Of a stretch of DNA of 64,000 bases, positions 40,460 through 51,334 are shown in pieces. The notes under the pieces are model-generated. The model was not told the origin of the DNA and ran no database searches. It saw only the letters and a program-made list of their open reading frames with translations. The translations under genes and the position numbers were made by a program. The DNA is from Agapanthus africanus (taxonomy: Eukaryota > Streptophyta > Magnoliopsida > Asparagales > Amaryllidaceae). The stretch is from NCBI GenBank assembly GCA_030015575.1, contig JASDDO010000006.1, positions 321,146,361-321,210,360 on the forward strand. Reading direction: 5' to 3'. Position 1 is the first letter of the stretch; every line of letters starts with the position of its first letter.

Positions 40460-42274
40460 TGTAGGGTGTTTTTCGTCACCCCATTAAGATGGGAATACGC
40501 GCACGCTTGTCGGGCACATTACAGATTCCCCCTGTCTAGGGTTGGCTGGGGTTTATTGATTGTGTGGATCCGAATCTCCGGCAGCCGCGAACTAAGCTGC
40601 CATTAATTACCTCTCGTCTTTGGAGCGAGGGAACCTCCGATTGACGGGTCAAACAGGTCACGCGAACTCAATGTGCAGTGTTGTATTTTGAAGGGGTTTT
40701 GGATATATCGGGGGCTCCATAGAGTTTTTACGGGCAGCGGGCTGGGGGTCAAGGGGGCTAGCATCCCCTTATGGGGTGCGGGGCAGCGTCCCGTTAGAAA
40801 TTTTTTCTAACGCAGGAAGTATATTTAGTGTGGAGTGCATATAAAAATGGGGGGAGCGTCTTAAAGACGCGTGCATGGCATGTGGGCACTGGACGCCCAC
40901 GGGTCACGTGCCTGGCGCATGGGCACTACGCCTGCGGGTCACGCCCCTGGAGCGTGAGCTCTTGGCGTCCACGGGTTACGTGCCTGGCGCGTAGGAACTA
41001 CGCCCGCGGGTCACATGCCTGGAGCGTGAGCGCTTGAAGCCCACGGGTCACGTGCCTGGCACGTGGGCGTTGGGCGCCAGTGGGTCACGTATACAGCACG
41101 CGATCGCTGGGCGCCAACGGGTCACGTGCACTACACGCGACCGCTGGGCGCTGAGCGACCATGGGTCGCGTGAGGCGCACGTGGGCGCTTAGCGCCCGTG
41201 GTCCACGTGCCTTGCATGCGACCGCGGGTCACGTGCGCTGCACGCGACCGTTGGGCGCTGAGCACCCTCGAGTCGCGTGAGGCGCACGTGGGCACTTTAT
41301 CGCCCATGGGTCATGTGCCATGCACGCGACTGCTGGCCGCCCGCGGGTCACGTGCCCTGCACACGACCGCTAGGCGCCCGCGGGTCACGTGCGTGGCTCT
41401 CGACCGCTGGGCGCCCATGGGTCATGTACGTGGCACGCGACCTCTGGGAACACCAGCGGAAAAGGGGCTTAACCCCTGGGTTAGGAGTTAAACTCCCAAA
41501 ACGGGTGGGCTTTGGAGTTGAACTCCTAACAGGGATATGTATAGAATTGGAGTTAAACTCCTAAAAAGGGGTTTGATTTATAGAATTAAACTCCAATAGA
41601 TCTGAAATGGAGTTAAACTCCTAGAGATCTTTGGATTTTCTTTTGAGCCTTGGATCCTCCAGGAATGGGATTTTTGGAGATGAGTCTCCTTCCTCTTCTT
41701 CGTTGGCTGGATCTTGAAGGAAAAGGGGGGTGAGATTCAAAATCCCCCCTAGAGATTTGATGGGAGATCTGAGCTTCCGTTTGTGAGTTTTATGGTGAAA
41801 ACTATTTCTTTTTGAAAAAGGAAGAGTTAAACTCTTGATTTAATTCAAAGAGAGAAAGAAGGTTTTGAACCTTGAAGAAGGAGAAGGAGGCACAAACCCT
41901 CAATTTTTTTAGAATGGAAAGGTTATTCTTTATTTTATTATCATGTTGCCTTTTATAGACTTACAAATATACATATAGCCCCTTAGCTTTTATAAAATAG
42001 CATTTTGCCCATCCCATGCCTCATGTGCTCATTTTTTTTGCACATGAGCCATGGGGCTTTACAAAAATTTAGTTTTATGCCCATTTTTCTTACAATCATG
42101 CATAAAAAATTATATCAAAATTATTTATTACATGATTTGATTTTGGCATGGTGGAGGCCGGCCGCAGGGCTCGACTTGGGCATAGGCCCACTTGACCTGG
42201 GCTTGGGCCCACCTTGCTTTGGGTTGACTTTGATTTTGACTTGGTCAACCGGGGTGTAATTTTTAACCCCAACA
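40460..42274 (-). repeat. 3' LTR of element C (1815 bp)
   Basis: TGTAGGGTG to CCCAACA. The inner half has a GC-rich array of GGGTCACGTGC-type units (about 40866-41455), then TTAA-centred palindromes such as GGAGTTAAACTCC (41549-41561), as in A. A minus-strand TATA box (CTATAAAAGG) is at about 41948-41959, so the CACGTG array is in the transcribed part. Confidence 0.9.
40866..41455. repeat. CACGTG-rich tandem array in C LTR
   Basis: About a dozen diverged units of roughly 35-60 bp, built from GGGTCACGTG, a C/G-rich spacer, a GCACG or GCGCG palindromic half and TGGGCGC. The 5' LTR copy at about 46950-47262 is less complete because B interrupts it. Confidence 0.85.
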
Positions 42275-42287
42275 AAGTGCCCCTATC
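42275..42287 (-). other. Polypurine tract of element C
   Basis: The minus strand reads GATAGGGGCACTT directly before LTR start TGTTGGGG. Confidence 0.65.
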
Positions 42288-42660
42288 AATAAATGTACAC
42301 CGCATATATGGGTCGTGTGCATGAAATTGATGGATCTTCTTTCACATGGAGGCGACTTGATTTGGTTACCGCTTTATGGGAAGCCGACACTGCCCTTTTT
42401 ACGACATGGACGGTAGACACTTGACGCGTCTCCGAGACGGAGCGTCCATAGTAGACGTTTTCCCGGCACGGAGTGATTTTGTTCCCTTTTTGTGGGAAGC
42501 TGTCACTGCCTTTTTACGACATGGACGGTCGACGCTTGACGCGTCTCCAAGACGGAGTGTCCATGGTAGATGTTTCCCCGGCATGGAGTGATTTGGCTCT
42601 CGCTTTGTGGGAAGCTGGCACTGCCCTTTTTACGACATGGACGGTCGATAACACGAAGTG
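42288..42660. repeat. 115-bp tandem repeat in C 3' region
   Basis: Three copies with period 115-116 bp, starting ACGACATGGACGGT at 42401, 42516 and 42632. Each contains ACGCGTCTCC-n-GACGGAG, itself an inverted repeat. No gene. Confidence 0.85.
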
Positions 42661-43050
42661 TTGCTGGTTGATTCCGAGTCGAAGCATAATTCTGACAGGG
42701 AAGGCAGATACACCGAGGCGAAGCATGATTTCGACACGGGGTACACTCTAAGACAAAGCATGATTCCGACGCAGAGCTTGCTGGTTGACTCGATCCCGTG
42801 ACGGAGCATAATTCCAATGGGGAGGTCATGGTTGACTCCGAGCCGAAGCATAATTCCGACAGGGAAGGCAGACACACTGAGGCGAAGCAAGATTTCGACA
42901 AGGGGTACACTATGAGACGAAGCATGATTCCGACACAAAGCTGGTTGGTTAACTTAATTCCATGATGGAGCATAATTCCGATGAGGAGGTCATTGGTTGA
43001 TTCCGAGCCAAAGCATAATTCCGACAAGGAAGGTCTTTGCTGCCTTTTTT
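42661..43050. repeat. GAAGCATAATTCCGAC repeat in C 3' region
   Basis: Short units GAAGCATRATTCCGAC occur every 30-45 bases inside a higher-order period of about 165 bp (blocks starting near 42668, 42832 and 42996). Minus-strand frames through it are artefacts. Confidence 0.82.
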
Positions 43051-43383
43051 ACGATTTGGACGGTCGGCGCTGGATTTGACTTGCTGATTTGAGGTGATTT
43101 GGGTTGACGTCAGCATCACTACACTGGAATATGGTACCAGAAGAGAATCATCATTTGTCATGAGAAGATTAGGGGATTTTGGTTTTGGTCAGCATCTGTA
43201 TTGTTGCACTGGAATAATGCCAGGAGCAACTCATCATTTGCCCCGAGAGGATTTGGGAATCGGTTTTTGGGTCGGCATTTGCATTGCTGCACTGGAATAA
43301 TGCCAGGAGCAACTCATCATTTGCCTTTGCCTATTGGGGAGAGATGGTTTAGGAGACAGGTTTAGATCCCTATCACCTAAGGC
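43051..43383. repeat. CATCATTTGCC module repeats in C
   Basis: Units of about 86 bp with GCACTGGAATA, GCCAGGAGCAACTCATCATTTG. Further diverged copies are at 43730-43955. A has one copy at about 13253-13305. Confidence 0.8.
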
Positions 43384-43572
43384 TTTTCAATTTTATGAAC
43401 CGTAAGGGTCTCATAAAAGCATTTTCTTCCTATGAGTCGAAAGGATCCCGCAGGTGTATTTTCTCCTTAGGAGTCGTGAGGACTCCCAAGTGTGTTTTTC
43501 CTTTGTGAGTCGTAAGGATCCCACGAAGGTTTGTTCTCCTCATGTATCGTGAGGACACATGAGTGGGTCTTC
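43384..43572. repeat. Hairpin array with constant CGTGAGGA loop in C
   Basis: Five inverted repeats as in A: TTTTATGA / TCATAAAA; TTAGGAG / CTCCCAA around TCGTGAGGA; CTTTGTGAG / CCCACGAAG around TCGTAAGGAT; CTCATGT / ACATGAG around ATCGTGAGGAC. They follow the word CCTAAGGCTTTT that also precedes array 2 of A in similar form. Confidence 0.8.
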
Positions 43573-44285
43573 CCAAATGGAGCATAATTCCGATGGCGGA
43601 GACCGACCGTGGGGCTTGTGATTGCCGTAGGGCCTGGGTGTGATGAGAATTATTTGAGCCCGTGGATTGTATACGGTAGTCAATTTGGGGACTGGCCGTA
43701 AAGCTGGGAGAATTTAGTAGATTTAGATTTTGGTTGGCGTCTGCATCGCTGCACTGGAATATGGTACCAGGAGCAACTTATCATTTGCCGTTTTAGGATT
43801 TGGAATTTGGTTGGCATCTGCATTGCTATATTGGAATATGGTACCAGGAGGGACTCATCATTCGTCATTGGGAATTTAGGGATTTGAGTTTTGGTTGGCG
43901 TCTGCATCGCTGTAATGGAATATGGTAGCAGGAGCGACTCATCATTCGCCGTTTTTTTATTTTACCATGATTACTCTATCATTTCAGCTTTTCATATCGC
44001 GAAGGTTGCGATTGCCCTATAATTTTGGCTATTTATTCACGGTTGCCCCATCATTTCGGCTATTTATTCATGGTTGTCTCATCATTTCGGCTTTATTTTC
44101 ATCGTTATTTTTACTCGCTGATTTTTATTGCGAGTTGCCCCGTCATTTTGGCTTATTATTTTTTTGTTTTATTTACACATTTTTACATCCCCAGTTTAAC
44201 GACTTAGAGGTCGATTATTCCCAGCTTAACGATGTGGTGGTCATCTGTTTTGTATGAAGTTGGCGGTCGCAGCTTGACTGTTTGC
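43573..44285. other. C 3' region: shared modules before gag
   Basis: GTGGATTGTATAC at 43662-43674, three CATCATT(T/C)G modules at 43740-43955 and TCATTTCGGC repeats at 43978-44150, all also present in A. No gene. Confidence 0.75.
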
Positions 44286-44686
44286 CAACACGTCTTTAGA
44301 CAGTTCTATCTCTCCTGCCTTATATTGTTTTTCGACCTAATCTTTGAAGACGAAACAGTTCTCAATAGCATGACTTATCACTCTATGATAGGGGCAATAT
44401 TTGGGGTCGTCGGTCATATTCTCTTCCTGTGGTCCTTTTGATTCCGGCAATTGTAGACCGTTTCTTAGGTCATTCTTGAATATTTTACGACTTTGTCCCT
44501 TCTGAAGGAATAGACCTTATCCAGTTTCTCTTTCAGTGGAGATTCTTCTCCCTCTCCGAACACTGGCTTCCGAGACTGGTTGGCATTAGGCCCGCTCATC
44601 CCTTACTTATTTCGGTTAGCCGAAGTGTTAAAAGATTCAGCATCGTCAGAATTTCCACCTTTGCGATTTTCGTCCATTCAATTTCT
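44286..44686 (-). pseudogene. Element C gag C-terminal zinc module
   Basis: A decayed minus-strand frame contains YCPYHRVISHAIENCFVFKD, the same CxxH-HxxxxC module as in A, followed after a TAG by VEKQYKAGEIELS. The linker upstream is charged (KPVFGEGEESPLKEKLDKVYS). Several stops. Confidence 0.7.
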
Positions 44687-45364
44687 CTAGGACCTATTGT
44701 TATTTTGGGAATCAGAGGAGGACTCCAGCTTTGAGCGTTCCAATATCTGAACTTTCCTGGTCAGATCTTGGAATGTTTTGAGACCCGCGGTATATAGAAA
44801 CGGGGCCATCCAATTATTGAGATTTCCGACGAGGAGACTGATAGATTGGTCCTGCTCTATCGGCGGTTCACATTTGACGTTGAGATTGCGCCATCGGGTT
44901 ATAAAATCCATGCTGCTTTTGTTGTTCTTTGGCTTGTTCCTTACGAGGTCGACGATGGTGATCTTATCGCTGACACTCATGTACCTCTGTCGAAACAAAG
45001 ATTCCATTTGGACAAAAGTTGTAACGGAGCCATCCGGTATGCCAGCGTACCAGTCGAAAGCGACATCGGTTAAGCTATTAAAAAACTGGCGGAGGAGAAG
45101 CTTATCATTGCCCTTAGTATTCCTGCATGAGGATTTAAAGTGGGCAATGTGCTGATTCGCATTTCCCGTCCTATCAAATCTTACGAATTTGGTGATGACA
45201 TAGCCGCTAGAAAATTCTACCAGATCATTCTGAGCAGGATATGGTCTCCCGCTACTGCTAACATCTTTTTGCACATTGGCTTCGGCTACCAATGTTTTGA
45301 CTTTATTGGCAACCAAATCCATGATTTGATCTTGAGTTAGCGGGCTACTGCCATCGGTAGCCAA
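44687..45364 (-). pseudogene. Element C gag capsid-like domain
   Basis: 225 codons in which SSGRPYPAQNDLVEFSSGYV precedes the Retrotrans_gag core: GNANQHIAHFKSSCRN, LLRQFFNSLTDVAFDWYAGI, FVQMESLFRQRYMS and FITRWRNLNVKCEPP. It is homologous to 21309-22379 of A. Upstream, at about 45365-45650, a coiled-coil-like stretch (FLQELRKQLRRKDKEMAKLY) is in the same region but has stops, so the internal ATG is not the real start. Confidence 0.88.
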
Positions 45365-45770
45365 GACATTTTCCGAGATAGGATGCGACTGACTTTCATG
45401 CGGTCCACCGACCTTTGGATTTGAGGGAATAGGCGTCGGCTGTCTCAGGACACCGTTTCCCGGTTCATGAGCAGAAACCTGTGCTTGATTGGACGGCTGA
45501 GAGGCAACTTGGGCCGTGAGCTATATCACGACATTCGTCAAGTCGTCAATTTTTTAGTAGAGCTTGGCCATCTCTTTATCTTTTCTTCTGAGCTGTTTTC
45601 GGAGCTCTTGGAGAAATTGCTGCTCTGCATTCTTGGTATGGAAGATTAGCTCCTCTTCGCTTTCCGAGCCCGACTCTTCATGAACCGATGGATCTCTCTG
45701 CTTATCAGCCCACAGGAAAGGTTTTCATTATCTCTTAAAGGATGTTGGTCATGGAAAGTGGCAGCCACAT
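45365..45770 (-). pseudogene. Element C gag N-terminal region
   Basis: Minus-strand coding-like sequence with a charged helix (ELRKQLRRKDKEMAKLY) and a Pro/Ser-rich spacer, broken by two or more stops. It corresponds to the EFLRRILEKKDKE helix of A's gag. Confidence 0.6.
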
Positions 45771-46373
45771 TCACACCAGATTGAATTTGAGATGTAGTGG
45801 CCCCATCCTTGCTCTTGCTGCGCGTGCCATGTAGACAGTGTGGACCACACATCCAGCCATCTCTTTGACTTTGGCGGGGTAATCCTGTTCTTGGAAACTC
45901 ATGAAGTTCAGCCTAGCATGAGCCCTAGCCCTTTTGTTGGCTCTATATCTGAGCCTTTTCTGTCTTAGCTTCTCGATTTTAAGGGCTTGGTAGGCATCCG
46001 TCATCCAAGAAGCCATCATGAGCCGATTAACGGAGTGCTTAGAGAAGATACCCAATTGAGTAGTTGTTAGGGGCGCTGCTGGAGCTTGCCCGAGACGCCT
46101 TGTTGCTTTATTGGTGTTGATGGCCTTACCCCCAGCTGGGGCCAAGGAAAGTCGTTCAAACATTGGCCTCTTGTCTTTCGAGGCTGGTTTATCCATCACT
46201 GGAGCTTGAGGAGCAGAGATGGTGTTAGCTGGCATGAACAGAATAGAGCCGAATGGTAGCGGCGGCTCCTCCCACTATTGCCCGAGAGTGGCCGAGGGGA
46301 CCGTCCTGGCGTCCATCTTCATTATGTAGGAGATGGGAGCTGTGTCGAGAGCTGAGCTTGTCCTTGGAGACAT
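45771..46373 (-). pseudogene. Element C ORF1
   Basis: From the ATG of MSPRTSSALD at 46373 with one in-frame TAG at about 46275 (in GQ*WEEP; CAG origin possible). It contains FGSILFMPAN, RPMFERLSLAP, a basic Arg/Lys helix (LRQKRLRYRANKRARA) and VVHTVYMA near the end, each with a counterpart in A ORF1. It is small and basic; function unknown. It is the upstream ORF expected in Ogre-like elements. Confidence 0.7.
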
Positions 46374-46505
46374 TTTGCTGTGTCGGAAGATTGCAATTGG
46401 AAAATCGTTAACTTTTAAATAGAAACATGATTTCAGTACAGGCAATCAATGTATATGTTGATTGGGTTCACACGAACGTTTAACCCGAAATATAAGAGGA
46501 GAGAT

Positions 46506-46524
46506 GGTCCCACCGGGCGTACCA
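46506..46524 (-). other. Primer-binding site of element C
   Basis: The minus strand reads TGGTACGCCCGGTGGGACC, starting with TGG complementary to a tRNA CCA end, with five spacer bases to the LTR. The tRNA was not assigned. Confidence 0.75.
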
Positions 46525-46529
46525 GAATC

Positions 46530-47262
46530 TGTAGGGTGTTTTTCGTCACCCCATTGAGATGGGAATACGCGAGCGCTTGTCAGGCGCATTAAAGATTCAC
46601 CCTGCCTAGGGTAGGCTAGGCTTTATTGATTATGTGGATTCGAATCTTCGGCAGCCGTGGACTAAGCTGTCGTTAATTACCCTTCGTCTTTGGGGCGAGG
46701 GAACCTCCGATTGGCGGGTCAAACAGGTCATGCGAACTCAATGTGCAGTATTGTGTTTTGAAGGGGTTTTGGATATATTGGGGGCCCCGCAGAGTGTTTA
46801 CTGGGGTCCTGCTACCCGGATAGCGGGCTGGGGGTCAAGAGGCTAGCAGCCCCTTGCGGGGTGCGAGACAGTGCCCTGTTAGAAATTTTTTCTAATGGAT
46901 GAAGTATATATAGTGTGGAGTGCATATAAAAATAGGGGGAGCGTCTTAAAGACGCGTGCATGGCACGTAGGCACTGGACGCCCATGCGTCACATGCCTGG
47001 CATGAGGGCACTTGCATTCGCGGGTCACGTGCCTGGTGCGCGAGTGCTTGGCACCCACGGGTCACGTGCCTGGCACGTGTGTCACGTGTGCAGCACGTGG
47101 GCGCCGGGCGCCAGCGTGTCACGTGTGCAGCACTCGACCGCTGGGCGCTAGTGGGTCACGTGTGCTGCACGCGACCGCTGGGCGCTGAGTGCCCGTGGGT
47201 CGCATGAGGCACACGTGGGCGCTTAGCGCCCGTAGACCACGTGCCATGCATGCGACCGCGGG
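46530..47262 (-). repeat. Partial 5' LTR of element C
   Basis: It starts TGTAGGGTG like 40460 and is interrupted by B after GCGGG (47258-47262). In the intact copy the same site reads GACCGCGGGTCACGTG at about 41220. Confidence 0.88.
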
Positions 47263-48189
47263 TGTCACGACCCGAAATTTGGCACCTGACAGCCCTTAAA
47301 CCATGTAACGACTACAGGTGTAATGCAATTTAAGTAAGCCGAAAACCCAGCAATCTAAACCATCAAAACTAGTAAGTGAGAAGAACATTATTAAAACTTT
47401 TGGGAATCTCAAGTAAAAATCTTATTCACTTTCTTTAAAATTTGGCAGCACCTCGTTTGTAAAAACTAGCCCCAAAAAGGTTACAGCAAAAGATATAAGT
47501 AAAGCATCCCCAAACGGGAGAAAATCCACGTCCAAAGGCGGAAACAACCACCACAACAGATATACGACGTCGTAGCGAAGAAAATGGACGATATAAAGTG
47601 ACAACAGCATAAAAGACATCAAGAGACATAAAAAAATATACAATATCGTCCTCATATCTCGTCTCTAAGTCAATACATGAAAGTAGTAGATGGTGATTAC
47701 TAGATACAACGAATATACAAATGAACATCATCGGATAACCGCAAAACCCACCTATAGCAAAACTGCACACAGTCAGCCGTAGCGGTATCCGCTGCAAAAG
47801 ATGATACGATAAGAAGAAGCCCTACCGCGACAGCTCTGAGGGCAACCTACAAAACACTGTGGCACAACGGGGGTGAGTTGCCAACTCATGAATAGTAAAT
47901 AACATATGCAGGTAATCTCAGTTATGCACGTACTGCGATAATTTATCACATGCAAGCTGATAGCAATAAATGGCAATATGTATATGCAACAATCATGAAA
48001 GGTACTATATCAGGTACTACTAATACATGAAGCAATGCATATCAAATAAATACTGAGTATGTGATAAAACTTGTCATCCTCACGGAATCCTCATCGTGGC
48101 AGGACCAGTGTTCATCAAGACAATTTAAATCCCAATACCAAAGGCACCGCATCTTCAGATCGGGCCTCATATCCTGTAAGTCTTATGGA

Positions 48190-48350
48190 AGCTGAGTGTC
48201 CAATATCGACACCCGAAAATATCATGAAAACATATGCCTGTATATGTGTGTGTGTGTGTTCCTCAATGACACATCAAAATCACGGAACCTGAGTGTCCAA
48301 TATCGACACTCGAAACATCATGAAACCCGTGTCCAGTATCGACACGTAAA
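48190..48350. repeat. GTGTC...GACAC hairpins in B LTR
   Basis: Three inverted repeats: GAGTGTCCAATATCGACACCC (48194 onward), GAGTGTC / GACACTC around CAATATC (48291-48311) and CGTGTC / GACACG around CAGTAT (48328-48346). The H LTR has one at 62234-62252. The second and third show paired arm changes. Confidence 0.7.
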
Positions 48351-48787
48351 TCCTCCTATCTCAGGCATCGTCACCAGGACTGGCCCTGATGTCCATACAT
48401 AACTCCGGTCGGTATCCCCACGATAACCACCGAGTCCAAATACTATCACCGGTAGGTACTAGCCCTCCTGCCTGGCTCATCGTCTATACCACGAAAATCA
48501 CTTCTTGCCCCGGTGGACCATACCGGGTCCACCATGTACCCACAGACGGTGCCTACCGCTTCTCGAATCGGGTATCTAACACAAGTCTCAGAACCGAGAA
48601 ATCTCATGGTGGACGCATCGAATTATCATATCAAGAAAAACCGGGTTTTTCAAACAGTGCATAGTTTCATGAACTACCACGGTCCTCAAATTCAGAAAAT
48701 ATCAAGTAAAGAATAAGAATACTTGCATAGATCATTATGACGATATATATTATATATATGTATATATATAACAGCGTCCCATACCAT

Positions 48788-48789
<2 letters not shown>

Positions 48790-48840
<51 letters not shown>

Positions 48841-48844
48841 CACA
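48790..48844. repeat. (TA)n and (CA)n microsatellite
   Basis: A pure TA run of about 40 bases, followed by ACACACACACAC. A shorter TG run lies near 48248-48260. Confidence 0.95.
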
Positions 48845-49129
48845 TATAACAGCGTCCCATACCACTGATATATATCATCAGGAGTAAAACATCCAGAAAA
48901 CATCATATAAAATCCATATCTCAATGCGTAAATCCATGAAATATAATATATGCAACATAAACAGTAATATGAGCATATAAAGGAAAAACCGCTTATTAAA
49001 TGCAACAAGTTATTAAATATATCATGCGGTTCCTAATTTATCCAAAATCCAACGCAATATCATATAAGGGTGAACATGTAGCTATAGCAAGATATATGTG
49101 TGTACATGTAAGTATGTATGCAAGATGTA

Positions 49130-49325
49130 TATGTAGCTATATCTCATATGTGTACATACCTTTCAATAATGATACAATACTCTATAGGTATATGTGTAGT
49201 TATAGCAAGATATGTGTCTATACCTGTCAATAATGATACAATACCCTATAGGTATATATGTAGCTATAGCAAGATATGTGTCTATACCTGTCAATAATGA
49301 TACAATACCATATAGGTATATGTGT
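49130..49325. repeat. 64-bp tandem repeat in B LTR
   Basis: Three copies with TCAATAATGATACAATAC at 49163, 49227 and 49291. Each also has TATAGGTATAT, a near palindrome. Confidence 0.88.
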
Positions 49326-51145
49326 AAGCATGTAGGCATAGCAAAGCATATGTGTAAGCATATAGGTATATGTGTATGCTATTTTTCTTATACACAATGG
49401 AAATAAAGATCAAGTCCCAATGTCCCCAATCAATACAATATCACGTATGTATAGGGTTGTGCGTGTCATGGCAATTATCGACGGAGTGTGTAGCATACAA
49501 TTAGTGCTCGTGTAATATGAACCATCAATAATGGAGTTGTGTCTCATTAATACTATGTCCATATACAATAGGAAATGAGATATGCAATAATGGTACACAT
49601 GCACAATCAATGTCCATATACTTGTAACTAATAATCATGTCATTTAATCTAGCCCAGGCGCATAACGTCATGCGGGCGATTCCCCTGTAGATGTTAAATC
49701 TACTCACCGATGACCTCGAGCTAAGCTAACCACCTGCTTCCCTTTCTTCGCAGCGTCCGAAATCTCTGCTCGCGATCCTAAATTTCACAAACACAACACA
49801 TAAGGTTAAATATCCTGCGCCGATACAAAGCCAACGAAACGCAATGATAACGTCCACAAGATATACACACTGTGCACTCAGTGCACAAAATGCGTACGAT
49901 ATCGGCACAACCTCAGCTAGAATGCAAAACGACACAACCACCAAGCCTAGACTCCGATCGTACCGATCACGCATTCACAACACAATTTATATCGTGAAAG
50001 ATAATATATATAATATCGCAACGTCAATTGAAACCCACGCCTAATTTTACCGAAAACCTAGTAAGCAACTTTATAAATATTTTAGCTTAAGTCTAGAAGT
50101 TTAAACAATTCTAGCGATCACAATCATCGCAAAGTAGTTTAACTAAGTCATCCAAATCTTTACTACAATTTTAATTTCACCCATATAAGATTTAGTAAAA
50201 GTTAGTTTGCTACTAAGATTAACTAGACAATTAGGAAAATAACAAACAACGTTCTCACAACTAGGTTAAGTTTTCCAAGTCTACACTTCTCTATTAACCA
50301 TTTCAATCAATCAAAACCTTAACTTGATTTTCATAACCCTTTCTAGAATATCCAAAACATGCTAATTCAAGCTTTAATTAAACATCTAATAACTAGATTT
50401 AAGTATTTAAACAATAACTAAAGTTTAGGGTTAGGATTTTATACCTCACTTAGATTCACAAACTTGTAACTAAACTTCCAAATTAGCCTCCAAAATGCTA
50501 ACTTTCCTCATGCATCAAGCTAGGTTAGGGTTAAAGAATAATGGGTTTGGATTTGTATTTGAGTTTGTGGGATTATTTGATAATTTTTGATGATTTATTT
50601 GAGCTTGAACAAGTGCAAATGGGGTGAGAAGAGAGAGAGAGAGAGGGCGGCAAGGGGAGGGGTCGGCCAAGGCAAGGAGATGGGGAGAGTGTGGAAAAAT
50701 CTAGTCTAAAACACCAATTAATACTCATTAATACCTCTCCTATCCATGTCACCTCTTAACCCTGTTCTTTTCTAATTAAATTTTCTTTTAATTCACCAAA
50801 ATATCTAGATATTTTCTAGGATATTTTAAAAGATGGTTTAATACTTAATCTTGTGATTAAGTTAGCATGGATTCACATTAGCATAATTAACCCAAACCAA
50901 ATAGTAATTACCACTAATTAAGTGCATAATTAAAAACTTATAATAATATTTTAATTAAGGAAAAATATTAAAGTGAACTAAAATTTTCAAGTGACAACTA
51001 AAAACCGCAAACTAGCAATTTCCTAGTTAAACTAGGTGTAGTTAAGTCTATACCGAAAAATGATCACTTCTAGGTTTTTACGGAAAACACAGCTTATTTT
51101 ACCTGTTAACGGAAAATTTGCCTAAACGATTTCTCAAAAGTTACA

Positions 51146-51158
51146 ATCTTCTCCCCTT
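51146..51158 (-). other. Polypurine tract of element B
   Basis: The minus strand AAGGGGAGAAGAT directly precedes LTR start TGTAACTT. Confidence 0.75.
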
Positions 51159-51191
51159 AAAGAAATTCGGTCCCCGAATTTAAAATTTCAT

Positions 51192-51334
51192 CTACGCGTA
51201 CCTTCGAAGAGATGAGGGAAATTTCTTCCACATCTCGCTCGCAGCCTTCCAAGTGATCTCCTCACTAGACGGGCTACGCCAAAAAACCTTCACAGATGGC
51301 AAGACCTTTGACCGAAGTTTCTCTACCTGCCGAT
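51192..51334 (-). pseudogene. Element B chromodomain, C-terminal part
   Basis: The minus-strand frame has VEKLRSKVLPSVKVFW, then EEITWKAASEMWKKFP and a stop at 51192-51194. It continues, across F, the frame SIVILDR at about 59438-59460. Chromodomains at the integrase C-terminus target chromoviruses to marked chromatin. F interrupts it right after LDR. Confidence 0.8.

Larger units (their letters stand above)
40460..47262 (-). mobile_element. Element C: Tat-type gag-only element (right end beyond window)
   Basis: The minus orientation has a partial 5' LTR (46530-47262, cut by B), primer site, ORF1, gag, about 2 kb of non-coding modules, polypurine tract and 3' LTR (40460-42274). There is no protease, RT, RNase H or integrase. 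Gag, ORF1, primer site and 3' modules resemble element A, so C is a non-autonomous relative. The outer part of the 5' LTR must lie past B, beyond 64000. Confidence 0.88.
47263..51145 (-). repeat. 3' LTR of element B (3.9 kb)
   Basis: TGTCACGACCCG to AAGTTACA. It is homologous to the H LTR (GTGGCACAACGGGGGTGAGT; CACCTGCTTCCCTTTCT). It contains short hairpins, a (TA)n tract, a 64-bp tandem repeat and AT-rich DNA; no gene in it is credible. Confidence 0.85.

Noticed and set aside
40828-41564. GC-rich plus-strand ORFs in the C LTR
   Set aside because: They run through the CACGTG tandem array and have repetitive, low-complexity products.
42503-43027. Cys/Ser-rich minus-strand ORF with SELCFGSES repeats
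   Set aside because: It comes from the short GAAGCATAATTCCGAC tandem repeat in C's 3' region.
48667-49008. Minus-strand ORF with YIYIYIYIY
   Set aside because: Product of the (TA)n microsatellite in B's LTR.
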